From: JBBIOU01 sp037443205
GTDB taxonomy: Bacteria; Bacteroidota; Bacteroidia; Flavobacteriales_D; UBA2798
NCBI GenBank assembly: GCA_037443205.1
Contig: JBBIOU010000001.1
Location: 62,001-126,000, forward strand
Direction of reading: 5' to 3'
DNA length: 64,000 nt
A model generated the notes under the pieces. It ran no database searches, was not told the DNA's origin, and saw nothing but the letters and a program-made list of their open reading frames with translations. Positions 8,618 to 17,895 of this stretch are shown here, piece by piece. Both the position numbers and the translations under genes were made by a program. Within the stretch, counting starts at the first letter, position 1; every line of letters starts with the position of its first letter.

Positions 8618-10798
8618 ATGTTAAAGTTTCTTACTCTCATCTGTTCAACATTTTTCATATCAGGCATATATGCACAAACGCATGGTTTAAATAAATCAGT
8701 ATTGCTAAGTGCCAGCGTACAAAACAATCCTCCGCAAATTACTATTAGTTGGCAAGCCATAAGCGATGCCACCTCGTTTAATATTTACAGAAAAACAAAG
8801 ACAGCCACAGCCTGGGGAACAGCCATTGCCACAGGATTACCCGGCACAAGTACTGCCTGGACGGATGTAAATGTACAACCCGGAGATGCGTATGAATATA
8901 AAGTAGAAGAATTGGGAGCTACTTATGGTGAAGGTTATATTTATGCAGGAATAGAAGTACCCGAAATATTTTATAGAGGTAAACTTCTTTTGGTATACGA
9001 TACTATTTCTACGGTTACAATAAATGCTGAAATTAACCGATGGATTAGTGATGCAGAAGGTGACGGGTGGGAGGTAATTGAAATTCGAGTTAATCAAAAT
9101 GACCCGGTTAGTGATGTGAAATCAAAAATCGTCAACACATACAACAGTCATTCGGAGGTAAAATCAATATTTATATTTGGCAGAGTACCCATCCCCTATT
9201 CGGGATTGATTGCGCCCGATGGGCATACACCTGATCACCTTGGCGCCTGGCCTGCCGATGGCTACTATGCAGATATTAATGGTAACTGGACTGATGTATC
9301 GGTAAACAATACCGGTGCCACACAAGCCCGAAATCATAATGTGCCTGGTGACGGAAAATTCGATCAGAATACTTTTCCGGGAACACTTGAATTGCAAATT
9401 GGGAGAGTGGATATGCGTAACTTACCTGCTTTTACATTATCGGAAGCTCAACTCCTAAAAAGATACCTTGATAAAAATCACGCCTACAGAAACAAACATT
9501 TTACAACCATTAACCGGGGCATAATTGATGATAATTTTACTTCCTATACAGAGGGATTCTCAGCATCGGCATGGAGAAGTTTTGGAGCTGTTTGCGGATA
9601 CACAAATATTGCTACAACCGACTATTTTACGACTTTAAACAGCAATAATTATCAATGGGCTTATGGATGCGGTGCGGGGAGTTATACAAATTGCTCCGGG
9701 ATAGGCTCAACAACAAATTTTTCTACCGATTCCTTAAGAAGTATTTTTACCATGCTATTTGGCAGTTATTTTGGAGATTGGGACAGCCCAAGTAATAATT
9801 TGCTGCGAGCTGCTATTGCAAACGGCAGTACATTAGCTAACTGCTGGTCAGGGCGACCGTTTTGGCAATTTCATCACATGGGCTTAGGAGAGAACATCGG
9901 CTACTCGGCAATTATTTCCATGAATAATATTTCTACCTATTCAGCTAACAACTCGCTGCGCGGAGTACATATGGCTTTAATGGGTGACCCCACCCTGCGC
10001 AATGATATTGTTGCTCCTGCACAAAACTTAACAGCAACATATATTTCAGGAAACGCTTTGCTCACCTGGACAGCATCTCCCGATGCTATTTTAGGATATA
10101 ACATCTACAGAAGAAATGATACTATCCAACATTATGAAAAAATAAACACCCAATTGGTTACCTCAACTACTTTTACCGACACTTGTTTAATATATCCCGG
10201 TATATATAAATATATGGTTAGAGCAGTAAAATTAGAAAACACAAATTCAGGAACCTATTACAATATGAGCACGGGTATTACTGACACATTATATAATCCT
10301 AATTATAATCCAATTATTGCCGATTTTACTTTTTCTCAAACCGGAAACCAAATAACTTTAACTAACAATTCCCAAAATGCAAATACCTATTTCTGGGATT
10401 TTGGCGATGGGAATAATTCTTCCCAACCTAATCCAACACATGCTTATGGCACAAACGGAAATTATACCATTACATTGATTGCATCTTCTAATTGCGGAAG
10501 CGATACCACTACCTTACAAGTAAACATAGCTGTTGGATTAAATGAGTTGCTGTTGTCGCAAATATCTATTTATCCTAATCCATTACAAGGAATTTTGAAT
10601 TTAGAAATTAACTCTGCGGATAATTATACTGATTATAATTGCAGAGTACTTGATATTACCGGCAAAACATTAAATACATTCAACATACAATCAAATAAAA
10701 AAATAATTGATTTAACTAAATATGCTGAGGGTATCTATTATATTGAGTTAAGTCATGGTAATTACACCTGCGTAAAACCTATTATTATTATAAAATAA
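8618..10798 (+). CDS. T9SS-exported FN3/PKD protein with a gingipain (C25)-like central region, type A sorting domain
   Basis: 726 residues. Signal peptide (to about residue 19), an FN3 domain (about 25-120), a central alpha/beta region (about 123-475), a second FN3 (about 478-560), a PKD domain (YFWDFGDGNNSSQPNPTHAY, about 575-645) and a type A T9SS sorting domain beginning at ISIYPNPLQG. The central region has features of the C25 peptidase fold: FIFGRVPIP, a DGYYAD segment, IGRVDMRN and the closing GDPTLR. However, the His-Gly expected at the catalytic His seems replaced (YGCGAGSY), and the best candidate for the catalytic Cys is LANCWSG. It may be an inactive relative or a distinct family. 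It lies last in the four-gene surface operon. Confidence 0.75.
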   Translation: MLKFLTLICSTFFISGIYAQTHGLNKSVLLSASVQNNPPQITISWQAISDATSFNIYRKTKTATAWGTAIATGLPGTSTAWTDVNVQPGDAYEYKVEELGATYGEGYIYAGIEVPEIFYRGKLLLVYDTISTVTINAEINRWISDAEGDGWEVIEIRVNQNDPVSDVKSKIVNTYNSHSEVKSIFIFGRVPIPYSGLIAPDGHTPDHLGAWPADGYYADINGNWTDVSVNNTGATQARNHNVPGDGKFDQNTFPGTLELQIGRVDMRNLPAFTLSEAQLLKRYLDKNHAYRNKHFTTINRGIIDDNFTSYTEGFSASAWRSFGAVCGYTNIATTDYFTTLNSNNYQWAYGCGAGSYTNCSGIGSTTNFSTDSLRSIFTMLFGSYFGDWDSPSNNLLRAAIANGSTLANCWSGRPFWQFHHMGLGENIGYSAIISMNNISTYSANNSLRGVHMALMGDPTLRNDIVAPAQNLTATYISGNALLTWTASPDAILGYNIYRRNDTIQHYEKINTQLVTSTTFTDTCLIYPGIYKYMVRAVKLENTNSGTYYNMSTGITDTLYNPNYNPIIADFTFSQTGNQITLTNNSQNANTYFWDFGDGNNSSQPNPTHAYGTNGNYTITLIASSNCGSDTTTLQVNIAVGLNELLLSQISIYPNPLQGILNLEINSADNYTDYNCRVLDITGKTLNTFNIQSNKKIIDLTKYAEGIYYIELSHGNYTCVKPIIIIK

Positions 10799-12265
10799 CT
10801 ACTTTCTGAATAAAATCATTTGATTAATCATTTTATTCAAATCTTCAGAAACTTTAAAAAAATAACAAAGTAAGGTAAACACAATAGCAGTCATACCCGA
10901 TTTAATCAATATGCTCCATATAAAATAAACTTCTAAATCTATCCATTCTACCGGGGTTAATGCCAATAATAAAATCAGGGTGTACAACATTTTACTGCTA
11001 ATGGGCAGTATTTTAAACTTTTTATAAACAAAATAGGTTTTGGCAAGATTAAATAAAAATATACTGATAGCCGTGGCAAGAGCTGCACCGGTAACACCAT
11101 AAGCAGGTATTAACCATATATTGGTAATGATAGCCAATAAAAGTAAAATCAAATTAAATATAAAATTATACCAATACCATTTTGATACCTGTATTATAAT
11201 TCCGTTAATAGATGTAAATAAATCGAATAATTTTGATACGCCTAAAAACAAAAATGCATACTTGCCGGCACTATAAATTTCAGGAACAAACATAAAAAGT
11301 TCATCTATACTTATCCATATCATTAAAAATATAAGTGCGCCAATCACAAACTGAATACTTGCCGATCGTTTGTATAAATCTTCTATTTCACTCCAACGGG
11401 AATGATGATAATGATCTGACACAATTGATACGGTTGCTATATTAAGAGCACGTGCCGGAAGTAACAAAACGGTAGCAAGTGCAAACGCAAATCCATATAC
11501 CGGTATAATCTCAATGCTTAAAAGTGCAGCCAGCATAATAACATCTATTCTATTAATAACTATAGATGCGCCACTTTCGAACATGGCAAACAAGCCATAT
11601 AGCAGATTCAATTTAATTTCTTGTTTACCGGGTATCGATTCTTTTTTTATTATTTCAAAACCGGATGCAGGTAATACAAGTAAAAACTGAATAAAATAGG
11701 CAATAACATGCATCCACAATAAAGTACCAAAAGATAACTGTGTATTAAAATATAGAATAACACAAATAAACAGAATTACTCTGATAAAAACCTCGTTCAA
11801 AAAAGTGATATATGCTGTACGCATTTTGGCAACTGCAATAGAACCTATAGAACGTGTATAGGTCATAGCGCAGGTTATTAAAAAAATAACCATTGCTAAT
11901 TCATTTAAAGGATAATTGATTTTTTCTTTAGAGCTTAATTCAAAAAAAAATTCGTTTGCAAAAAACATGAATATGCCAAATAAAAATAAACCGATTAAAG
12001 GAAAAAACAATCCGTAAAAGAAAGCTTTATTGGTATTGTTAATGCTTATGTATGCCGGATAGTTTCTGATAATAATCATATGACTACCCATATTTAAAAA
12101 CTGGGCAAATAATATTCCGTAAGTAGTTACAAATTGTATAATACCCAATAATTCCAGATTATTTCCGAACCATCTGGGAAAAATAATATTGGTAATTCCT
12201 CCGATAGCAAATCCGGTAAAAACATATATTGCATTTAATTTACTTTGCTTGGCAACTATTCCCAT
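10799..12265 (-). CDS. Polysaccharide/oligosaccharide flippase (Wzx-like, MATE/MOP superfamily)
   Basis: 488 residues, almost entirely hydrophobic, with about 12-14 predicted membrane segments and the N-terminal pattern (FAIGGITNIIFPRWFG ... YGILFAQFLNMG) of the polysaccharide biosynthesis/flippase family. It would move lipid-linked glycans across the inner membrane. Its start overlaps the 3' end of the pseI-like gene by 10 bases, so the two form an operon. This points to a glycan containing a nonulosonic acid, although no other genes for that glycan are in the window. It converges with the FN3/PKD gene with no spacer. Confidence 0.85.
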   Translation of the reverse strand: MGIVAKQSKLNAIYVFTGFAIGGITNIIFPRWFGNNLELLGIIQFVTTYGILFAQFLNMGSHMIIIRNYPAYISINNTNKAFFYGLFFPLIGLFLFGIFMFFANEFFFELSSKEKINYPLNELAMVIFLITCAMTYTRSIGSIAVAKMRTAYITFLNEVFIRVILFICVILYFNTQLSFGTLLWMHVIAYFIQFLLVLPASGFEIIKKESIPGKQEIKLNLLYGLFAMFESGASIVINRIDVIMLAALLSIEIIPVYGFAFALATVLLLPARALNIATVSIVSDHYHHSRWSEIEDLYKRSASIQFVIGALIFLMIWISIDELFMFVPEIYSAGKYAFLFLGVSKLFDLFTSINGIIIQVSKWYWYNFIFNLILLLLAIITNIWLIPAYGVTGAALATAISIFLFNLAKTYFVYKKFKILPISSKMLYTLILLLALTPVEWIDLEVYFIWSILIKSGMTAIVFTLLCYFFKVSEDLNKMINQMILFRK

Positions 12266-13302
12266 TTATCTATATCATTAAAAGTAAGGGGCGTGCCTTT
12301 TTTCAGGTCTTTATTTACGGTTTTACCAATTATTGCATCGTAATATTTTGGCGGCAAACCTAATGAGGGGCGTATTACTTTAATATTGTCAACGCTAATT
12401 TTTTCACCTTTTTTTATATCATTTGATATGTACACAGAGCGTTTAAAAAACATACTTTTTCTTTCTTTTTCAGTAGGTTCGTAGCATGTCTGACCGAGTG
12501 CCTGCCAGGCTTTATGTACTTCTTCAACTAAAAGTTTCATTTCCTGTGGTTCCATAGAAAAGGCACTGTCAACTCCTCCATCGGCACGACTTAAAGTAAA
12601 ATGTTTTTCAATTACTACGGCTCCCAGGGCCACCGATGCCACCGCAACACCTATACCCATAGTATGATCACTTAACCCAACTTCGCAATTAAAATTTTTG
12701 CGCATATCGGGTATGGTTAAAAGATTGGTATTTTCGGGACTTGCAGGGTAAGTACTTGTGCACTTAAGTAATATAAGTTCATTGCAATGATGCTGCCGCA
12801 GGTAATCTACTGATTCCTTTAAATCGTTATAATTAATAACACCGGTTGACATAATAACCGGCTTACCTGTTTGTGCAACTTTTTTTAGCAGCGGATAATG
12901 TGTGTTTTCAAAAGACGCTATTTTATAGGCCGGTACATTTAATTTTTCTAAAAAATCAACTGCGCTCTCGTCAAAAGGCGAACTAAAACATATTAGTCCT
13001 TTTTTATTTGCATGAGCAAAAATTGCTTCGTGCCACTCCCAGGGAGTATAGGCTTCCTTATAAAGTTGATGTAATTCTTTACCCTGCCACAAAGAGTTTG
13101 GATCATCAATTTTGTATACGCCTTGCATGGTAATTGTATCGGGTGTGTAGGTTTGCAGCTTAATGGCATCTACTCCGCAATCGGCAGCCGCGTCAATTAT
13201 TGCCAGTGCCCTATCTAATGATTGATTATGATTACCGCTCATTTCGGCTATTATAAATGGCTTTGTGCCGGGTGATATTATTCGGTTGCTGATGTGAAGC
13301 AT
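12256..13302 (-). CDS. pseI: Pseudaminic acid synthase-like (NeuB/PseI family)
   Basis: 348 residues, typical for the family. It condenses phosphoenolpyruvate with a six-carbon amino sugar to form a nonulosonic acid. Seen: the NeuB TIM barrel opening FIIAEMSGNHN, AIKLQTYTPDTIT, KIASFENTHYPLL, GLSDHTMGIGVAVASVALGA, the EKHFTL metal and substrate segment with DGGVDSAFSMEP, and a C-terminal SAF (antifreeze-like) domain ending at IGKTVNKDLKKGTPL. The SDHT and DGGVDSAFS motifs look more like PseI than sialic acid synthase, but substrate cannot be proven. I chose the ATG at 13302. The upstream TTG at 13332 lies inside a terminator hairpin, and a -7 box lies between. Confidence 0.88.
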   Translation of the reverse strand: MLHISNRIISPGTKPFIIAEMSGNHNQSLDRALAIIDAAADCGVDAIKLQTYTPDTITMQGVYKIDDPNSLWQGKELHQLYKEAYTPWEWHEAIFAHANKKGLICFSSPFDESAVDFLEKLNVPAYKIASFENTHYPLLKKVAQTGKPVIMSTGVINYNDLKESVDYLRQHHCNELILLKCTSTYPASPENTNLLTIPDMRKNFNCEVGLSDHTMGIGVAVASVALGAVVIEKHFTLSRADGGVDSAFSMEPQEMKLLVEEVHKAWQALGQTCYEPTEKERKSMFFKRSVYISNDIKKGEKISVDNIKVIRPSLGLPPKYYDAIIGKTVNKDLKKGTPLTFNDIDKWE

Positions 13303-13314
13303 AGTTTTTGTGTA

Positions 13315-13322
13315 CAAATATA
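13315..13322 (-). promoter_or_regulatory. -7 promoter box TATATTTG for pseI-like gene
   Basis: Exact TAnnTTTG on the minus strand, 12 bases before the ATG at 13302 and directly after the terminator of the upstream small gene. It gives the pseI-flippase pair its own promoter and supports the ATG start. Confidence 0.55.
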
Positions 13323-13330
13323 ATGATGTC

Positions 13331-13363
13331 AAAAAAGCCCCGTCTTGCTGACGGGGCTTTTTT
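13331..13363 (-). terminator. Strong Rho-independent terminator
   Basis: A perfect 14-bp stem (13331-13344 with 13350-13363) has a GC-rich centre GCCCCGTC, the 5-nt loop TTGCT and A/T runs at both ends, so it can work in both directions. It begins inside the stop codon of the small minus-strand ORF at 13363, which marks that ORF as a real transcript end. Confidence 0.9.
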
Positions 13364-13551
13364 TAATTATTGATTGTAACAATCTCTTCGACCAACTCGG
13401 ATGGCTCTATTTTTAGTGCCTTAGAGTACGATAAAATGTTTTTGATGCTTAGCTGCGATGGCTTTTGAGGTTTTAAATTTTTTAAATCGGCTTGAAACTT
13501 TGCATCCGGGCTTGTTACAAGATAATTTTTAGGGGTAGAAGTTTTTACCAT
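13363..13551 (-). CDS. Small conserved-looking protein, 62 aa, unknown
   Basis: 62 residues, charged, with no signal or membrane segment. The C-terminal half (SIKNILSYSKALKIEPSELV) resembles the last helices of an XRE-type helix-turn-helix domain, but the first helices are not evident. The stop codon runs straight into a strong terminator, which is good support for expression. A 9-bp inverted repeat, AGGCTTTAA (13552-13560) and TTAAAGCCT (13590-13598), lies just upstream of the ATG and could be an operator or a weak hairpin after the sigma factor gene. Function unknown. Confidence 0.6.
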   Translation of the reverse strand: MVKTSTPKNYLVTSPDAKFQADLKNLKPQKPSQLSIKNILSYSKALKIEPSELVEEIVTINN

Positions 13552-13622
13552 AGGCTTTAATTGTGTGTTGGTTTAGTAAATAACGACTTTTAAAGCCTAA
13601 TATTGCATGTTTACATAAAAAA

Positions 13623-14210
13623 TTATGCGCTGAGGGTAATATTGTTCTTTTCAATCATTTTACGTAAGTTTAACAGGGCGTATCTCATTCGACCCAAAGC
13701 TGTATTTATGCTTACGTTTGTTGCATCTGCTATTTCTTTAAAACTCATATCGGCAAAATGACGCATCAATACTACTTCTCTTTGATCTTCAGGTAAATGA
13801 TTAATGATTTTTTTTAAATCTGTATGTATTTCACTTTCAATTAGTTGATCTTGCACATTGTCGTCCAAAATTCTTAAAGTGCTGAATATATCATGCTCTT
13901 CGTCCCTGGGTTCCAAGGCAGGCATTTTTTTAATACGTCTGAATTGATCAACAATTAAATTATGAGCAATACGCATAATCCAAGGTAAAAATTTGCCTTC
14001 TTCGTTATACCTGCCCGATTTTAGAGTGTAAATTGCCTTAAAGAAAGTTTCCTGAAAGACATCTTCTGATAATTGTATGTCTTTCAACATATAAACAATG
14101 TAATTAAATACTTTGTCGCGGTGGCGTTCCAATAAAATTTCAAATGCTGATTCATTGCCTTTTATGTACTCAACAACCAGTTGTTGGTCATCAAATTGGT
14201 TTAATTGCAT
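13623..14210 (-). CDS. RNA polymerase sigma-70 family ECF (sigma-24) factor
   Basis: 195 residues. Sigma-2 region (AFEILLERHRDKVFNYIVYML, then DVFQETFFKA and FLPWIMRIAHNLIVDQFRR) and sigma-4 region (LPEDQREVVLMRHFADMSFKEIADATNVSINTALGRMRYAL). No anti-sigma gene is adjacent. This conserved group of lone ECF factors is widespread in Bacteroidota. It directs RNA polymerase to a stress or envelope regulon; the targets cannot be told here. It is divergent from recN with about 250 bases between. Confidence 0.93.
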   Translation of the reverse strand: MQLNQFDDQQLVVEYIKGNESAFEILLERHRDKVFNYIVYMLKDIQLSEDVFQETFFKAIYTLKSGRYNEEGKFLPWIMRIAHNLIVDQFRRIKKMPALEPRDEEHDIFSTLRILDDNVQDQLIESEIHTDLKKIINHLPEDQREVVLMRHFADMSFKEIADATNVSINTALGRMRYALLNLRKMIEKNNITLSA

Positions 14211-14459
14211 AAATTAACTTTTAAAGTTCAACTAAAATTTGCTTTAAAAAGTAGAATTTATGCTATAGGCAAATGGTTTTAGGGTTAAATTATTTGTACA
14301 TAAGACGATTATATTTTAAATAAGTTGCTTATGCACTACTCAAAAATAGACAATAATTTGTTAAAAGATAAATTCATACATTTTTCGGGCAAAATTATTG
14401 AGTGAACGGTAAAAAAATAAATTATTTTTATGCTTTGATTTAAAAAATATTAAACAGAC

Positions 14460-16115
14460 GTGCTTAACAAACTTTACATAAACAACTACGCATTGATAGA
14501 CGAAATTGAAATTGAGCCTCAAAACGGCTTAAATACGATAACAGGCGAAACAGGTGCCGGTAAGTCTATTATTATGGATGCCTTAGAACTTCTTTTAGGT
14601 GAAAGGGCTGATATAAAAATATTAAAAGACAGTAGTAAAAAATGTGTAATAGAAGCTGTATTTGATATAAGCGGTTATACCCTTGAGTCTTTTTTTGAAG
14701 AACAAGATATAGAATTTGATAGACAGACTATACTGAGAAGAGAAATTTCGGCACAAGGTAAATCCAGAGCTTTTATAAATGACTCGCCTGTAAACCTAAC
14801 TCAATTAAGAGAACTGGGAAAACTTTTGGTTGATATACACTCGCAGCACGAAACCATGCTGGTAAACAAGACCTTTAACCGGTTTGAAATCATTGATGCC
14901 TGCTTGCCAGAAAATAATCTTATAAAAGAATATCAAAATGCTTTCAAAGAATTAAAAAAAACCACGGCAACCTTAAACGATTTGTTGGAACAAGATAAAA
15001 AAGCCAAACTTGATTACGACTATATCATGTTTCAACACAACGAAATAGAAGCGGTAAATATTAAACCGGGTGAATTAAATGAACTGGAAGAAGAACAAAA
15101 AACTTTAAGCCATGCCGAAGAAATAAAATCATCGCTGGTTAATTGCACTTTATTGTTACAACATACCGAAAAAAATGTACTGGAATTATTAAAAGACATT
15201 CAGGTAAACCTTGATAAAGCTGCCAAATACAACAAATCAATCGAAGAGCTATCAAATCGGGTAGAATCATGCCGCTTAGAATTAAAAGACATATCCTCTG
15301 AAATTGAGTCGGCTGAAGAATCTATACAATTTAACCCCGAAAAACTTGAAGAACTTAATAACAGAATAAGCATAATTAACAATTTACTTTATAAACATCG
15401 CTTAAAAAACGAAGAAGAATTATTAAGCCTTAAGAACGAATTGCTACAAAAAATAAACAATACCGATACTCTGAGCGAAGCCATAGAAAAATTAGAAAAA
15501 CAAAAAACAGCCATCGAAAACAAATGTATTTTGGTGGCTAAAAATATAGCAGCGGCCAGAAAAAAAATTATTCCTGATTTTGAAAGAGAAATAAAAGAAA
15601 TACTTACACAACTCTCTATGCCATATGCGCAATTTAAAATAGAACTCGAAGAAAGCCAAGAATTAAATGCCTATGGGTGTAACAACATTAAATTTTTATT
15701 TAATGCTAATAAAGGAGGTAAAGCGGAAGAATTGCAACAAATAGCTTCGGGCGGAGAATATTCAAGATTAATGTTGGCGATTAAATCTATAGTATGCAAA
15801 AACAAAAAACTTCCCACCATTATCTTTGATGAGATTGACACCGGTGTATCGGGCGAGGTTGCAGATAAAATGGGAAAAATAATGAAACAAATGTCTGCAT
15901 ATATGCAGGTAATTGCAATTACCCATTTGCCCCAGGTTGCGGTAAAAGGCAATAATCATTATAAAGTATATAAAGTAACAACCGGCCAACATACAGCAAG
16001 TAAAATAAAATTACTGAACGAAAAAGAAAGAATTGAAGAAATTGCCAAAATGCTTAGTGGCGAAAAGTTATCAGCTGCCGCATTGGAAAATGCAAAAGCC
16101 TTGATGCAAGCATAG
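14460..16115 (+). CDS. recN: DNA repair protein RecN
   Basis: 551 residues, the family length (E. coli 553). SMC-like ATPase for double-strand-break repair. Walker A GETGAGKSIIMDALELLLG (about residue 30-48), a long central coiled coil (about 150-370), signature ASGGEYSRLMLAI and Walker B PTIIFDEIDTGVSGEVA, then AITHLPQVA. The start is a GTG giving M-LNKLYINNYALID, in line with other RecN N-termini; no ATG fits better. A near-match -7 element (TATGCTTTG, one base longer than consensus) is at 14429-14437. Confidence 0.96.
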   Translation: MLNKLYINNYALIDEIEIEPQNGLNTITGETGAGKSIIMDALELLLGERADIKILKDSSKKCVIEAVFDISGYTLESFFEEQDIEFDRQTILRREISAQGKSRAFINDSPVNLTQLRELGKLLVDIHSQHETMLVNKTFNRFEIIDACLPENNLIKEYQNAFKELKKTTATLNDLLEQDKKAKLDYDYIMFQHNEIEAVNIKPGELNELEEEQKTLSHAEEIKSSLVNCTLLLQHTEKNVLELLKDIQVNLDKAAKYNKSIEELSNRVESCRLELKDISSEIESAEESIQFNPEKLEELNNRISIINNLLYKHRLKNEEELLSLKNELLQKINNTDTLSEAIEKLEKQKTAIENKCILVAKNIAAARKKIIPDFEREIKEILTQLSMPYAQFKIELEESQELNAYGCNNIKFLFNANKGGKAEELQQIASGGEYSRLMLAIKSIVCKNKKLPTIIFDEIDTGVSGEVADKMGKIMKQMSAYMQVIAITHLPQVAVKGNNHYKVYKVTTGQHTASKIKLLNEKERIEEIAKMLSGEKLSAAALENAKALMQA

Positions 16116-16165
16116 CAATTTATAAAATTATTGATTATTATCAGTTTTTATAATGATTATTTAGT

Positions 16166-16173
16166 TAAGTTTG
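16166..16173 (+). promoter_or_regulatory. -7 promoter box TAAGTTTG for the universal stress protein gene
   Basis: Exact TAnnTTTG match, 18 bases before the ATG at 16192. The alternative TTG start at 16171 falls inside it, so translation should begin at 16192. Confidence 0.5.
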
Positions 16174-16191
16174 AACATAAAAATAAATAAA

Positions 16192-17025
16192 ATGAAAAAA
16201 ATTTTAGTACCCACCGATTTTTCTGAATGTGCAGGTTTTGCCGCACAGGCAGCAGCACAAATTGCAAAAAAAACGAATGCAGAAATTTATTTTCTTCACG
16301 CTATAGAAATACCGCACTATGAAAGCAGCACAAGTATTTCTGAAAGCACCGATATACCCGAAGCATTATTTATTATGAAACTGGTAAAAAAGAAGTTTGA
16401 ACAACTCTTATCATCAGATTACCTGCAAGGCATTAAATGTTACGAAGCCGTAATTTTTGAAAACACCTATGAAACCATAGCCAAACAGGCCGAAAAAAAC
16501 AATATTGACCTGATTGTAATGGGTACCCGTGGTGCAAGCGGGCTGCAAGAAATTTTTGTGGGTTCGGTAACCCAAAAGGTTGTACGACATTCCAAAGTAC
16601 CTGTATTAACCATAAGTAAAGCCCCCGGCAATTTATTGGGCAGCAATGTGGTTTATACATCTACTTTTTTAAGAGAATCCGGGGCTGAATACTTAAGGTC
16701 TAAACCGGTAATTGATCTGTTTAAAAAACCTTTGCATTTGCTTAAAATAATTACTCCTGCAAGTTTCGAAACAACTTCGTTCACCAAAGAAAACATCATG
16801 AAATTTGTAGATAAAAATAATATTACCGATTATACTATCAACATCATCAACGAAGAAAGCTCTGAAGAAGGAATATTGAATTTCGCTAATGAAGTAAATG
16901 CTTCGCTGATTGTTATGAATACCCATGCCCGAAAAGGATTAAGTTTACTGTTTAGCGGCAGCGTAACCGAACAAGTGGTAAACAGTTCCGGTATACCGGT
17001 ATTATCGGTTCATCTTGAAAATTAG
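16192..17025 (+). CDS. Universal stress protein, two tandem Usp domains
   Basis: 277 residues with two Usp domains (about 1-148 and 155-277). The first has an intact ATP-binding signature, G-TR-G-(9x)-GS in MGTRGASGLQEIFVGSV. In the second (NTHARKGLSLLFSGSV) the first glycines are lost, so it is probably degenerate. Tandem Usp proteins are common in Bacteroidota and bind ATP or act as stress-response modulators; the exact role is unknown. Start set at the ATG at 16192 by the KILVPTDFSE opening and the -7 box. Converges with the DMT transporter gene, 9 bases apart. Confidence 0.9.
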   Translation: MKKILVPTDFSECAGFAAQAAAQIAKKTNAEIYFLHAIEIPHYESSTSISESTDIPEALFIMKLVKKKFEQLLSSDYLQGIKCYEAVIFENTYETIAKQAEKNNIDLIVMGTRGASGLQEIFVGSVTQKVVRHSKVPVLTISKAPGNLLGSNVVYTSTFLRESGAEYLRSKPVIDLFKKPLHLLKIITPASFETTSFTKENIMKFVDKNNITDYTINIINEESSEEGILNFANEVNASLIVMNTHARKGLSLLFSGSVTEQVVNSSGIPVLSVHLEN

Positions 17026-17034
17026 ACTATACTT

Positions 17035-17895
17035 TTACCACGAAATAAGTGTAACACCTGCCATAGCTAAGATGATACCTAAATAGTTAAGCAGGTTATA
17101 GCGCTCTTTAAAAAGTATAATGCCCAATAACATACTTAATACTATTGTACCTAAATTGTTATATGGATAAAGCACCGAGCTTTCAAGGCCGCTTTTGTTA
17201 AGCGCCTGCATTAAAAAATAGATAGATCCATAGTTAGGAATACCTAGCAATATTCCGGCACATATATTTTTAAATTTAAATAATTCTGCAGCGGTTCCTA
17301 AATAAATTACTTTCCACAAAATACCAAACAATGCTGCAAAGAAAAATATAGAGGCAATAAATGCTGTAGTTTCGCAGGTGCAGAGTAATTTATGCTCGGC
17401 AAACTTCATCAGTGTATCAATAGCTCCGCTGCCCAAAAAAATAAGTATTAACCATCCATAATTACCGCTTAACCATTTATGATCATTTTTTTTATATGAT
17501 ACCATCATTATAGCACACAGAGCCAAAATAATTCCACTTACTTTTTTAATCCCAAAACTCTCGTTATATAATATGATTCCAAAAATAACAGGTATTACCA
17601 ACGACATTTTGTTTGCCACTGATGTAGCTGTAATTCCATTTATCTGCGAGCTTTTAGCCATCAGCAAAAAGATACTAATAAATACTGCACCCATTATTAG
17701 TGCCAGATAAAACCATTGATTTTCATACCCGTAAATGATTCTGTAAGGATTATTAGAAAGCAAGAAACCTAAAACAAATGCCGTTAAATAATTATAAACA
17801 ATGGCGGATAAATTATCAACTTTAAACTTATCGTAATATCTGAAAATACCATATAATAATGCCGAACAAATGATATTAAATAACAGATAAATCAT
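17035..17895 (-). CDS. DMT-superfamily (EamA-like) transporter
   Basis: 286 residues with about ten membrane segments and two EamA-like halves. The first half ends near IILALCAIMMVSYKK and the second near LNYLGIILAMAGVTLISW, the repeated G-x-x-L-x-x-x-G-V pattern of drug/metabolite transporters. Substrate cannot be predicted. Its start overlaps the ribD stop by 4 bases (ATGA), so it is translationally coupled to ribD; a link to flavin or a precursor is possible but unsupported beyond position. Confidence 0.8.
   Translation of the reverse strand: MIYLLFNIICSALLYGIFRYYDKFKVDNLSAIVYNYLTAFVLGFLLSNNPYRIIYGYENQWFYLALIMGAVFISIFLLMAKSSQINGITATSVANKMSLVIPVIFGIILYNESFGIKKVSGIILALCAIMMVSYKKNDHKWLSGNYGWLILIFLGSGAIDTLMKFAEHKLLCTCETTAFIASIFFFAALFGILWKVIYLGTAAELFKFKNICAGILLGIPNYGSIYFLMQALNKSGLESSVLYPYNNLGTIVLSMLLGIILFKERYNLLNYLGIILAMAGVTLISW

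Noticed and set aside
13552..13598. Inverted repeat AGGCTTTAA/TTAAAGCCT as terminator of the ECF sigma gene
   Set aside because: The loop is about 29 bases and there is no T-run after the stem, so it is not a convincing terminator; kept only as a possible operator.
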